Of a DNA stretch of 25,461 nt, positions 15,030-22,347 are shown one piece after another. The position numbers were made by a program, and so were the translations under genes. Origin of the DNA: Pseudomonas_S sp047607345. Its GTDB lineage: Bacteria > Pseudomonadota > Gammaproteobacteria > Xanthomonadales > Xanthomonadaceae. Every line of letters begins with the position of its first letter. The stretch's first letter is position 1. The notes below the pieces were generated by a model. The model did not search any database. It saw only the letters and a list, made by a program, of their open reading frames with translations, and had not been told where the DNA came from. The DNA is taken from contig JASGDF010000100.1 in assembly GCA_047607345.1 (NCBI GenBank), positions 1 to 25,461 of the forward strand. Direction: 5' to 3'.

Positions 15030-16622
15030 TCAGGCGGCCTCGGCGACGGCGCCGGTGCTCTTGGGCGCGCTGCTGCGGATCAGGTGATCGAATGCGCTCA
15101 GCGCGGCGGTGGCGCCGGCGCCCATCGCGATCACGATCTGCTTGTACGGCACCGTGGTGGCGTCGCCGGCGGCGAACACGCCTGGCACGCTGGTCTGGCC
15201 GCGATCGTCGATGACGATCTCGCCGCGCGCGGACAGCTCCACCGTGCCCTTCAGCCACTCGGTGTTGGGCAGCAGGCCGATCTGCACGAACACGCCTTCC
15301 AGCTCGACGCGGTGGCTGTCGCCGCCGGCGCGGTCCTTGTAGACCAGCCCGGTGACCTTGCTGCCGTCGCCCAGCACCTCGGTGGTCTGCGCGCTGGTGA
15401 TCACCTTCACGTTCGGCAGGCTGCGCAGCTTGCGTTGCAGCACCTCGTCGGCGCGCAGCTGCGCGTCGAACTCGAACAGGGTGACCTGCGCGACGATCCC
15501 GGCCAGGTCGATCGCGGCCTCCACGCCGGAATTGCCGCCACCGATCACCGCCACACGCTTGCCCTTGAACAGCGGGCCATCGCAGTGCGGGCAGTAGGCC
15601 ACGCCCTTGTTGCGGTATTCGTTCTCGCCGGGCACGTTCATCTGCCGCCAGCGCGCGCCGGTGGACAGCACCACGCTCCTGCTCTTGAGCGAGGCACCGT
15701 TCTCCAGCTTGACCTCGATCAGGCCGTCGGCGCCGGCCGGCACCAGCTGCTCGGCGCGCAGCAGGTTCATGATGTCCACGTCATAGCTGCGCACGTGCTG
15801 CTCCAGCGCGGCGGCCAGCTTGGGGCCCTCGGTCTCCGGCACCGAGATGAAGTTCTCGATCGCCATCGTGTCCAGCACCTGCCCGCCGAAGCGCTCGGCG
15901 GCGATGCCGGTGCGGATGCCCTTGCGCGCGGCATAGACCGCCGCCGCGGCGCCGGCCGGGCCGCCGCCGACCACCAGCACGTCGAACGGCGCCTTCTGCG
16001 CGATCGCCTTGGCGTTGCGGTCGGCCGCGCCGGTGTCGAGCTTGGCGACGATCTGTTCCAGGGTCATGCGGCCCTGGTCGAACAGCTTGCCATTGAGGTA
16101 GACGGTCGGTACCGACATGATCTGGCGGGCCTCGACCTCCTCCTGGAACAGCGCGCCGTCGATCGCCTCGTGGCGGATGTTCGGGTTCAGTACCGCGGCC
16201 AGGTTCAGCGCCTGCACCACGTCCGGGCAGTTCTGGCACGACAGCGAGAAGTAGGTCTCGAACTTGTATTCGCCTTCGAGATTCTTCACCTGCTCGAGCA
16301 ATTCCGGCGCGGTCTTGGACGGGTGCCCGCCGACCTGCAGCAGCGCCAGCACCAGCGAGGTGAACTCGTGGCCCATCGGCAGTCCGGCGAAGCGCAGCTT
16401 GATGTCGTGGCCGGGCGAGGTCAGACCGAACGACGGCTTGCGCTCGGCATCGTCGCGCCAGACGTTCAAGGTGATCTTGTCCGACAGCGCGGCCAGTTCA
16501 TTGAGCAGCTCGAGCATCTCCTGCGACTTGGCGCCGTCATCGGCGGAGGCATCGATCTGGATCGGGCGGGTGACCTTCTCCAGGTAGGCCTTGAGCTGGG
16601 TCTTGAGGTTGGCATCCAACAT
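15030..16622 (-). CDS. ahpF: Alkyl hydroperoxide reductase subunit F
   Basis: 530 residues from the ATG at 16622, with AGGAG about 8 bases upstream; a longer open frame to 16823 has no support. AhpF is an FAD flavoprotein that passes electrons from NADH to AhpC. The N-terminal double-thioredoxin-fold domain carries Cys129-x-x-Cys132 (SCQNC), and the thioredoxin-reductase-like part carries Cys344-x-x-Cys347 (CPHC), nearly identical in position to the E. coli protein. FAD binding: VVGGGPAGAAAAVYAA near 217-232. NADH site: VIGGGNSGVEAA near 359-370. C-terminal GVFAAGDAT is also present. It lies downstream of ahpC after a 255-base spacer rich in hairpins. Confidence 0.97.
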   Translation of the reverse strand: MLDANLKTQLKAYLEKVTRPIQIDASADDGAKSQEMLELLNELAALSDKITLNVWRDDAERKPSFGLTSPGHDIKLRFAGLPMGHEFTSLVLALLQVGGHPSKTAPELLEQVKNLEGEYKFETYFSLSCQNCPDVVQALNLAAVLNPNIRHEAIDGALFQEEVEARQIMSVPTVYLNGKLFDQGRMTLEQIVAKLDTGAADRNAKAIAQKAPFDVLVVGGGPAGAAAAVYAARKGIRTGIAAERFGGQVLDTMAIENFISVPETEGPKLAAALEQHVRSYDVDIMNLLRAEQLVPAGADGLIEVKLENGASLKSRSVVLSTGARWRQMNVPGENEYRNKGVAYCPHCDGPLFKGKRVAVIGGGNSGVEAAIDLAGIVAQVTLFEFDAQLRADEVLQRKLRSLPNVKVITSAQTTEVLGDGSKVTGLVYKDRAGGDSHRVELEGVFVQIGLLPNTEWLKGTVELSARGEIVIDDRGQTSVPGVFAAGDATTVPYKQIVIAMGAGATAALSAFDHLIRSSAPKSTGAVAEAA

Positions 16623-16657
16623 GGGGGAACTCCTGGGGGGGCAAGTGAAAGGACACC

Positions 16658-16697
16658 GGCACAGGCATGTGCCGCACTCTTGTGAGGGGCTCACAAG
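16658..16697 (-). repeat. Two small hairpins upstream of ahpF
   Basis: GGCACA-GGCA-TGTGCC (16658-16673) and CTTGTGAG-GGG-CTCACAAG (16679-16697) are perfect inverted repeats, 36-75 bases before the ahpF start. In the ahpF leader they would form successive RNA stems. The role, whether RNA stability, processing or regulator binding, is unknown. Confidence 0.5.
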
Positions 16698-16797
16698 AAA
16701 AGGATTCGCGCACATGGCGCTGTACCGCGCTCGCGAGGGACTCGCAACGAACGGGGGGGCATCGCTGCCGAGGCAGCTCGCCGAATCGGGGGCGGGG

Positions 16798-16868
16798 ATG
16801 AACCGCAGCCGGCGCGTCGGCACCGGCTCCGGTTCATCCCCGGCCCTGCGCGTGCAGGGCCGGGGATG
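16798..16868 (-). terminator. Overlapping hairpins after ahpC (terminator/attenuator)
   Basis: A perfect 15-bp stem (16835-16849/16854-16868) starts 9 bases past the ahpC stop. A second 15-bp stem with one mismatch (16798-16812/16823-16837) shares three bases with it, so the two partly compete. There is no T-run. This probably separates an abundant ahpC message from ahpF-oxyR. Confidence 0.62.
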
Positions 16869-16877
16869 CGGGACGGC

Positions 16878-17438
16878 TTAGATCTTGCCGACAAGGTCCA
16901 GCGACGGCGCCAGGGTCTTCTCGCCTTCCTTCCACTTGGCCGGGCAGACCTCGCCCGGGTGGTTGGCGACGTAGATGGCGGCCTTGACCTTGCGCAGGGT
17001 GTCGCCGGCCTCGCGGCCGATGCCCTCGGCGGTGATCTCGACCGACTGGATCACACCGGCCGGATCGATGATGAAGGTGCCGCGATCGGCCAGGCCCGCC
17101 GGGCGCAGTACGTCGAAGTTCTTCGAGATCTGGTGGGTCGGGTCGCCGATCAGCGCGTACTTGATCTTGCCGATCGCCGGGGAGCTGTCGTGCCAGGCCT
17201 TGTGCGAGAAGTGGGTGTCGGTGGACACGCCGTAGACCTCGACGCCGAGCTTCTGGAACTCGGCGTAGTTGTCGGCCAGGTCTTCCAGCTCGGTCGGGCA
17301 GACGAAGGTGAAGTCGGCCGGGTAGAACGCCACCACGGACCACTTGCCCTTCAGGCTGGCGTCGGAAACCTTGATGAATTCGCCGTTCTGGTAGGCGTCG
17401 GCCTCGAACGGCAGGATTTCGGTGTTGATGACGGACAT
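16878..17438 (-). CDS. ahpC: Alkyl hydroperoxide reductase subunit C (2-Cys peroxiredoxin)
   Basis: 186 residues from the ATG at 17438 (AGAGGAAAC ribosome site just upstream). Reduces organic hydroperoxides, hydrogen peroxide and peroxynitrite in the cytoplasm and is recycled by AhpF. The peroxidatic Cys47 is in FTFVCPTE and the resolving Cys165 in GEVCPAKW, as in E. coli AhpC. VVAFYPADF and the conserved Arg in GLADRGTFIID complete the active site. The end KWKEGEKTLAPSLDLVGKI is typical of decamer-forming AhpC. Transcribed from a well-formed promoter (17495-17523) next to an OxyR-type site. Divergent from prmC. Confidence 0.98.
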   Translation of the reverse strand: MSVINTEILPFEADAYQNGEFIKVSDASLKGKWSVVAFYPADFTFVCPTELEDLADNYAEFQKLGVEVYGVSTDTHFSHKAWHDSSPAIGKIKYALIGDPTHQISKNFDVLRPAGLADRGTFIIDPAGVIQSVEITAEGIGREAGDTLRKVKAAIYVANHPGEVCPAKWKEGEKTLAPSLDLVGKI

Positions 17439-17494
17439 GATGTTTCCTCTTGTTGGCAAAGGGGGCGAGAGGGGGATGGGTGGAACGAGCGGCC

Positions 17495-17523
17495 ATGATA
17501 GGTAGGCTTGATAGATGCCGCAA
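17495..17523 (-). promoter_or_regulatory. Sigma70-like promoter of ahpC
   Basis: On the minus strand, TTGCGG (17523-17518) and TATCAT (17500-17495) are separated by exactly 17 bases. The expected start near 17488 would give a leader of about 50 bases to the ahpC ATG. The -35 is imperfect, as expected for an activator-dependent promoter. Confidence 0.65.
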
Positions 17524-17560
17524 ATCGATTGATGGAATTGAATAGATAGATTTCTTCTAT
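17524..17560 (-). promoter_or_regulatory. OxyR-type binding site upstream of ahpC
   Basis: ATAG-N7-CTAT at 17546-17560 is a perfect half of the OxyR pattern (four ATAG/CTAT elements spaced by 7). At the correct 22-base centre spacing, 17524-17538 gives a weaker partner, ATCG-N7-GAAT. The site ends exactly where the -35 box begins, the usual position for OxyR activation. It lies between ahpC and prmC and might also influence prmC. Confidence 0.65.
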
Positions 17561-17645
17561 CGGCAGTTCAGTCAGGCTCTTTGGTGCGACGCACCAGCCG
17601 CCTGACCCGATAATTGGCGGCCCGACGTTTCGTACCGGTGAAGCC

Positions 17646-18488
17646 GTGCCCGCAAGTCCCTCCCCACCGTCCGCCGAGGTGCTGCTGCGCGCCGCTGCTG
17701 CGCGGATCGGCCGCACCGACGCCGAGCCGCTGCTATTGCACGCGCTGGGGCATGACCGGGCGTGGTTGTTCGCGCATGGGCGCGAGCCGGTCGATCAGGC
17801 CGTCGTGGCGAAGTTCGAAGCGCTGGTGGCGCGGCGCGAAGCCGGCGAGCCGGTGGCCTATCTGACCGGGCGGCGCGGCTTCTGGACGCTAGACCTGCGG
17901 GTGACGCCGGCCACGCTGATCCCGCGCGCGGAGACCGAGACCTTGGTCGAGCTGGCGCTGGCGCGGGTCGACGCCGCGCCGGGCCGGCGCATCGCCGACC
18001 TGGGCACCGGCAGTGGTGCGATCGCGCTGGCGCTGGCCAGCGAGCGCCCGCAGGCGCGGGTGGTCGCGGTGGACCTGAGCGCGGCGGCGCTGGAGGTGGC
18101 GCGGGCCAATGCCGCCGCGCACGCGCTGGACAACGTCGCGTTCCGCCACGGCAGCTGGCTGGCGCCGCTGACCGGCGAGCGCTTCGATCTGATCGTCAGC
18201 AACCCGCCTTACATCACTGCCGGCGACCCGCACCTCGGGCAGGGCGACCTGCGCCACGAGCCGGCCGCCGCGCTCGCCTCCGGCGCCGACGGGCTGGACG
18301 CGATCCGCGAGATCGCTGCCGCCGCGCCTGGCCATCTGCTGCCGGGGAGCTGGCTGCTGTTCGAGCATGGCTGGGACCAGGGCGGGGCCGTGGCGGCGCT
18401 GCTGCGCGCGCGCGGCTTCGCCGAGGTCGCCACCCACCGCGATCTGGAAGGCCGTGATCGGGTGACGCTCGGCTGCTGGCCACTCTGA
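17646..18488 (+). CDS. prmC: Peptide chain release factor N5-glutamine methyltransferase PrmC
   Basis: 280 residues from a GTG at 17646; no nearer ATG keeps the N-terminal helical domain, and the ribosome site is weak. PrmC (HemK) methylates the Gln of the GGQ motif in release factors RF1 and RF2 using SAM. The helical N-terminal part is followed by PVAYLTGRRGFWTLDLRV, LIPRAETETLVELAL, the SAM loop IADLGTGSGAIALALA (about 116-131) and the catalytic NPPY motif in FDLIVSNPPYI, which is diagnostic. It ends with DLEGRDRVTLG, also conserved. It stands alone here, not beside prfA as in E. coli. Confidence 0.96.
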   Translation: MPASPSPPSAEVLLRAAAARIGRTDAEPLLLHALGHDRAWLFAHGREPVDQAVVAKFEALVARREAGEPVAYLTGRRGFWTLDLRVTPATLIPRAETETLVELALARVDAAPGRRIADLGTGSGAIALALASERPQARVVAVDLSAAALEVARANAAAHALDNVAFRHGSWLAPLTGERFDLIVSNPPYITAGDPHLGQGDLRHEPAAALASGADGLDAIREIAAAAPGHLLPGSWLLFEHGWDQGGAVAALLRARGFAEVATHRDLEGRDRVTLGCWPL

Positions 18489-18494
18489 GGCGTC

Positions 18495-18688
18495 TTTGTA
18501 GGAGGGACTTCAGTTCGCGCCGCAGGAAACCCTAAAGAGCCGTGATGCCCGGCGCGCCGCCGCGCGAGGCAGTGTCACCGTCGTGGGCTGTTTTGTGGGA
18601 GGGACTTCAGTCCGCGCCGCAGGAAGCCCTAAAGAGCCGTGATGCCCGGCGCGCCGCCGCGCGAGGAAGTGTTACCGTCGTGGGCTGT
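18495..18688 (+). repeat. Two tandem 97-bp repeat units
   Basis: Unit 1 (18495-18591) and unit 2 (18592-18688) differ at five positions. Each opens with TTTGTRGGAGGGACTTCAG, a GTAG-type REP start (GTGG in unit 2), followed by about 75 bases of shared GC-rich sequence. A third, partial copy begins at 18689 and runs straight into the REP hairpin at 18691-18758. Together they fill the 314-base prmC-pip spacer, which holds no gene. Confidence 0.85.
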
Positions 18689-18690
18689 TT

Positions 18691-18758
18691 TGTGGGAGGG
18701 ACTTAAGTCCCGACGGGCTTTCCCGCGAAAGCCCGTCGGGACTGAAGTCCCTCCTACA
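18691..18758. repeat. Long inverted repeat, paired GTAG-type REP
   Basis: 32-base arms (18691-18722 and 18727-18758) pair with two mismatches around the loop CCGC. Each arm contains the inner palindrome GGGACTTCAGTCCC or a variant; the right arm read on the minus strand begins TGTAGGAGGGACTTCAGTCC. It is a strong bidirectional hairpin that may terminate prmC and insulate pip, whose ATG is 45 bases further on. Confidence 0.82.
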
Positions 18759-18802
18759 GATGCGGTCGATACAATGCGCTCCTTTCCCCGCAGGATCGCC
18801 GC

Positions 18803-19744
18803 ATGCGCACGCTCTACCCCGAAATCGAACCGTTCAATACCGGCATGTTGCAGGTCGATGGCCGGCATACGCTCTATTTCGAGGAATGCGGCAATCCCGA
18901 CGGCAAGCCGGTGGTGCTGCTGCACGGTGGCCCAGGCGGCGGCGTCAGCGCGAAGATGCGGCGTTTCCACGATCCGGTGAAGTACCGCATCGTGCTGTTC
19001 GACCAGCGTGGCGCGGGCCGCTCCACCCCGCACGCCGACCTGGTCGACAACACCACCTGGGACCTGGTTGCCGACATCGAGAAGCTGCGCGAGAAGCTCG
19101 GCATCGACCGCTGGCAGGTGTTCGGCGGCAGCTGGGGCTCGACCCTGGCGCTGGCCTATGCCCAGACCCACCCTGGGCGTGTCACCGAACTGGTGCTGCG
19201 CGGCATCTTTCTGCTGCGCCGCTGGGAGCTGGAATGGTTCTACCAGGAGGGCGCCAGCCGCCTGTTCCCGGATGCCTGGGAACATTACATCGGCGCGATC
19301 CCGCCGGTGGAGCGCCACGACCTGATCTCGGCTTTCCATCGCCGCCTGACCAGCGAGGACGAGGCCACCCGGCTGGCCGCGGCCAGGGCCTGGAGCGTTT
19401 GGGAAGGCGCAACCAGTTTCCTGCATGTGGACCGGAACTTCGTCGCCGGGCATGAGGACGCGCACTTCGCCCTGGCGTTCGCCCGCATCGAGAACCACTA
19501 CTTCGTCAACGGCGGTTTCTTCGAGGTGGAGGACCAGTTGTTGCGCGACGCACATCGCATCGCCGACATCCCCGGCGTGATCGTGCATGGCCGCTACGAC
19601 GTGGTGTGCCCGTTGCGCAATGCCTGGGACCTGCACAAGGCCTGGCCGAAGGCGGCGCTGGAGATCAGCGCGGCCTCGGGACATTCCGCGTTCGAGCCGG
19701 AGAACGTCGATGCGCTGGTGCGCGCGACCGATCGCTTCGCTTGA
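18803..19744 (+). CDS. pip: Proline iminopeptidase
   Basis: 313 residues; an alpha/beta hydrolase that removes N-terminal proline from peptides. The oxyanion motif HGGPGGG is at 41-47; the nucleophile elbow GGSWGS has Ser110; Asp266 is in HGRYDVVCP and His294 in ASGHSAFEP. These are the catalytic numbers of the structurally solved Xanthomonas enzyme. DQRGAGRSTPHA is also family-specific. AGGA lies about 9 bases before the ATG. The gene follows a REP hairpin and is followed by its own hairpin; no operon partner is obvious. A cytoplasmic location is expected since no signal peptide is seen. Confidence 0.97.
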   Translation: MRTLYPEIEPFNTGMLQVDGRHTLYFEECGNPDGKPVVLLHGGPGGGVSAKMRRFHDPVKYRIVLFDQRGAGRSTPHADLVDNTTWDLVADIEKLREKLGIDRWQVFGGSWGSTLALAYAQTHPGRVTELVLRGIFLLRRWELEWFYQEGASRLFPDAWEHYIGAIPPVERHDLISAFHRRLTSEDEATRLAAARAWSVWEGATSFLHVDRNFVAGHEDAHFALAFARIENHYFVNGGFFEVEDQLLRDAHRIADIPGVIVHGRYDVVCPLRNAWDLHKAWPKAALEISAASGHSAFEPENVDALVRATDRFA

Positions 19745-19755
19745 GGCTCTCTCGA

Positions 19756-19775
19756 CCCCGCGCTGCAGTGCGGGG
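19756..19775 (+). terminator. Hairpin after pip
   Basis: CCCCGCGCTG and CAGTGCGGGG pair with one mismatch, 11 bases past the pip stop, followed by a short GGTTTCCC. A weak terminator candidate. Confidence 0.45.
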
Positions 19776-19907
19776 CGGTTTCCCGTGCGTCCGAATCGCG
19801 GCTGTACACTCGCCGCATGCACGCGGCTGTATGTCGGCACTGGCAAACCCGCCCGCGGCACAGCGGCCTAGCATGTCCGGCATCATGCCCTGAGGAGAAT
19901 GGTTGCC

Positions 19908-20642
19908 ATGTCCCGTCGTCGTTTCGGATTGCTGTTCGCTTTGCTGCCGCTGGCCTTTCCGCTGGCGGCCCAGCAGGTAGCCTCCGATCCGCCGTTGGAA
20001 TGGCAGGCCGATGCCAAGGCCAACAAGCAGGCGCAGCGGGCCGCTGAAAAGGCCGCCGCCGCCGCGATGCCGTCGGTGAAGGGGCGCGGCAAGAGCCCGC
20101 CGCAGGACGGCGGCGCTGGTTCTGCCGGCGGCATCGGCGGTATCAGTGGGATTTCGGGCGGCGATACTCTCGGCGGCACTGGCGGCAGTCCGCCGGATGG
20201 CGGTCAGGGGGGCGAGGGCGGCGAAGGTGGTCCTGGCGGTCCCGGTGGCGCCGGTGGTCCGGGCAGCGAGGGGCGCAACACGGCGGCATCGCTGCTGCGC
20301 GATGAGATGGACTTCGCTGCGCCGCTGAAGGACACGCTGATCCTGTACCGCAGTCGCGATGCGGTGGTGTTCGGGCGCAAAAAGTCCCAGGACGTGGTGA
20401 TCCTGCCGCTGTCCGGCGCGCCGGTGGAGTTCACCCCGGGCGAACACGCGTCGGTGCACGAGGACGCGGGTGGGCTGCGGGTCGAGATCGTCACCAGCAA
20501 CGATATCCGGGTGACGTTCCGCTACAGCACCGACACGGTCGGCGTGCTGAAGGTGAAGGTGCATGCCGAAGGGCCGGTGCCGCGTCCGGGCAGCCGTTTC
20601 GAGGTGGAGCGCAGCTACCGGCTCGACACCGCGCGGCACTGA
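19908..20642 (+). CDS. Exported glycine-rich hypothetical protein
   Basis: 244 residues from the ATG at 19908, chosen because GGAG (19894-19897) is 10 bases upstream; an ATG at 19899 is only one base from it. Basic start SRRRF, hydrophobic core and likely cleavage near residue 20-21 (PLAAQQ) indicate export. Residues 33-63 are Ala/Lys-rich and probably helical. Residues 68-120 are low-complexity, Gly-rich and collagen-like in look (GGIGGISGISGG, GGEGGEGGPGGPGGAGGPG), likely disordered. Residues 125-244 are ordinary, beta-rich in appearance (KDTLILYRSRDAVVFGRK, VVILPLSGAPVEF, RVTFRYSTDTVGVLKVKV) and not recognised by me. It may be anchored or bind a surface, but that is a guess. It is convergent with the transglutaminase-like gene. 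Confidence 0.75.
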   Translation: MSRRRFGLLFALLPLAFPLAAQQVASDPPLEWQADAKANKQAQRAAEKAAAAAMPSVKGRGKSPPQDGGAGSAGGIGGISGISGGDTLGGTGGSPPDGGQGGEGGEGGPGGPGGAGGPGSEGRNTAASLLRDEMDFAAPLKDTLILYRSRDAVVFGRKKSQDVVILPLSGAPVEFTPGEHASVHEDAGGLRVEIVTSNDIRVTFRYSTDTVGVLKVKVHAEGPVPRPGSRFEVERSYRLDTARH

Positions 20643-20646
20643 CCTC

Positions 20647-20678
20647 GGGCGCGGGCCGCTGCAATGGCCTGCGCGCCC
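20647..20678. terminator. Possible two-way hairpin between convergent genes
   Basis: GGGCGCGGGCC (20647-20657) pairs with GGCCTGCGCGCCC (20666-20678) allowing a two-base bulge. It fills most of the 48 bases between the two stops and could end both transcripts. Confidence 0.4.
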
Positions 20679-20690
20679 TCGCGTCGACGT

Positions 20691-21515
20691 TCAGCTTGCG
20701 GGGGCGGCGTCGGCGATCTGGTCGGTCCAGACCTCGAACTTTTCGAGGGTATTGAAGCCGAACGTGGTGCTGATCGCGGCGTCGGCGGCATCGCGCCCGC
20801 GCGCGACCAGCACCCGGCCGATGCGTGGCACGTTGTGGTGCGCGTCGAAGGTGTACCAGCGTCCGTCCAGGTAGGCCTCGAACCAGGCCGAGAAATCCAT
20901 CGGCGCGTCCGAGCGCGGCACCCCGATGTCGCCCAGGTAGCCGGTGCAGTAGCGGGCCGGGATGTTCATGCAGCGGCACAGCGCGATCGCGCTGTGGGCG
21001 AAGTCGCGGCACACGCCGCGCCCCTGCTGCAGCGCTCCGGCCGCGCCGCGCCGGCTGTCGGCGTGTTCGTAGCCGAAGCGGATGCTGCGGTGGACGTGGT
21101 CGCAGATCGCCTGCACGCGGCTCCAGCCGGGCGCGACATGGCCGAACAGCTGCCAGGCCTGCTGCACCAGCAGGTCGGTCTCGCAGTAGCGGCTGGCGAG
21201 TAGGAACACCAGCGCGTCGTCGGGCAGCGCGTCCACCGGCGTTTCGCGGGCATCGGGCGCGACCGGATCGGGCAGGCCATCGTCGCGCACGACCGTGTCG
21301 GCGCGCAGGCCGAACACCCCGGCCGGCGCGACCAGGCGCGTGCACAGGTTGCCGAACGGGTCGTGGTACTGCCGTACCGGAACTTCGGGGATGGCTTGCA
21401 GCGGCGTGGCCCGCACGATGTCGGCGCGACGCTCCTCGCGCAGGTCGAGCATCGCCACCATCGGGGTGGGCTGGTCGAAGCGGTGGCGGATGTCGAAACC
21501 CAGGTGGATCAGCAT
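20691..21515 (-). CDS. Transglutaminase-like protein with Ser at the usual catalytic His
   Basis: 274 residues from the ATG at 21515 (AAGGG about 6 bases upstream). An N-terminal beta domain (FDIRHRFDQPTPMVAML, HDPFGNLCTRLVAPAG) precedes a transglutaminase/protease-like core. The likely nucleophile is Cys169 in GRGVCRDFAH and the Asp is Asp224 in WYTFDAHHN. The position that is His in the classic HAW motif is Ser209 here (MDFSAWFEAYLDG); His226 and His227 lie nearby. Proteins of this group are usually cytoplasmic peptidases or amidases rather than cross-linkers; the substrate is unknown. It is last in a row of five same-strand genes, 43 bases after the preceding stop. The end segment IGRVLVARGRDAADAAISTTFG is a strongly conserved-looking block. 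Confidence 0.85.
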   Translation of the reverse strand: MLIHLGFDIRHRFDQPTPMVAMLDLREERRADIVRATPLQAIPEVPVRQYHDPFGNLCTRLVAPAGVFGLRADTVVRDDGLPDPVAPDARETPVDALPDDALVFLLASRYCETDLLVQQAWQLFGHVAPGWSRVQAICDHVHRSIRFGYEHADSRRGAAGALQQGRGVCRDFAHSAIALCRCMNIPARYCTGYLGDIGVPRSDAPMDFSAWFEAYLDGRWYTFDAHHNVPRIGRVLVARGRDAADAAISTTFGFNTLEKFEVWTDQIADAAPAS

Positions 21516-21558
21516 GATGGGCCCTTGTGGCGGGTCCTCCATACTCTCGGCGACGAAC

Positions 21559-22347
21559 TCAGGTGGATGTGAAGGCGCGGCCCAGCGGCTCCAGCAGGCG
21601 CGCCAGCCGCCGCGCCCATGCGTGCTGGCCGGCTTCGTCGGCGATCAGGTCCTGGCGGATCTCCAGTTCGACGTGCACCAGCCCGCGGGCCTCGGCGTGC
21701 ACCGGCACCGCGTAGTCGCTGGCGTCGCTGACCGCATACGGCTGGTTGTCGCCGACGACCAGACCCTCGGCCTGCAGCGCCGCGCGCAGCGCGTGTGCGA
21801 GTCGGCCGTCGCGGTTGTACAGCACGCCGGCGTGCCAGGGCCGGTCGATGCCGTTCATGCGTGGGGTGAAGCTGTGCATCGCCACCAGGATCGTCGGCCG
21901 CCCGGCGCCGGCGCGGGCGTCCAGCTCGGCGGCGATGCGCGCGTGGTACGGCGCGAAGATCTCCTCGATGCGTTGCTCGCGCTGCGCAGCAGACAGTGTC
22001 TGGTTGCCTGGTACGAAAGTACCGTCGCTGACCGGCGCGATCAGCGTGGGCGAGGCATGCGGCCGGTTGCAGTCGATCACCAGCCGTGAATAGCTCTGGG
22101 TGATCGCGAAGGCGTCCAGCAGCCCGGCGAGCAGGCGGGTGGTGCCGTCGATGCCGATGTCCCAGCCGATATGGCGGTCCAGCTCGGCCTGGGGCAGGCC
22201 GAGGCCGGCCAGGGCACGCGGCACGCGCTGGCCGGCATGGTCGGCCAGCAGCATGAACGGCGAGCCGCCGTCGGCGTGGTGGACGGTGAATGCTGGCGGA
22301 TCGCCGGGGCCGAGCAGCCGTGCCGTGGGCGTGGCGTCGTCAGTCAC
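21559..22347 (-). CDS. N-formylglutamate amidohydrolase family protein
   Basis: 262 residues from a GTG at 22347. The 8-base overlap with the NUDIX gene supports this start. Motifs of the family: LLADHAGQRVP (about 33-43), HIGWDIG (about 59-65), YSRLVIDCNR (about 86-95), AMHSFTP (about 155-161), HVELEIRQDLI near the end. His, Asp and Glu residues in these motifs bind zinc in relatives. HutG-type enzymes hydrolyse N-formylglutamate in histidine degradation, but no hut genes lie nearby, so the true substrate may be another N-acyl amino acid. Confidence 0.88.
   Translation of the reverse strand: MTDDATPTARLLGPGDPPAFTVHHADGGSPFMLLADHAGQRVPRALAGLGLPQAELDRHIGWDIGIDGTTRLLAGLLDAFAITQSYSRLVIDCNRPHASPTLIAPVSDGTFVPGNQTLSAAQREQRIEEIFAPYHARIAAELDARAGAGRPTILVAMHSFTPRMNGIDRPWHAGVLYNRDGRLAHALRAALQAEGLVVGDNQPYAVSDASDYAVPVHAEARGLVHVELEIRQDLIADEAGQHAWARRLARLLEPLGRAFTST

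Noticed and set aside
14586..16685. Plus-strand open frame of 699 codons opposite ahpF
   Set aside because: Antisense to ahpF, with repetitive low-information composition; a product of GC-skewed codon use on the other strand.
18495..18688. Tandem repeats considered as a CRISPR array
   Set aside because: Units are adjacent 97-bp copies with no unique spacers, and no cas gene is present.
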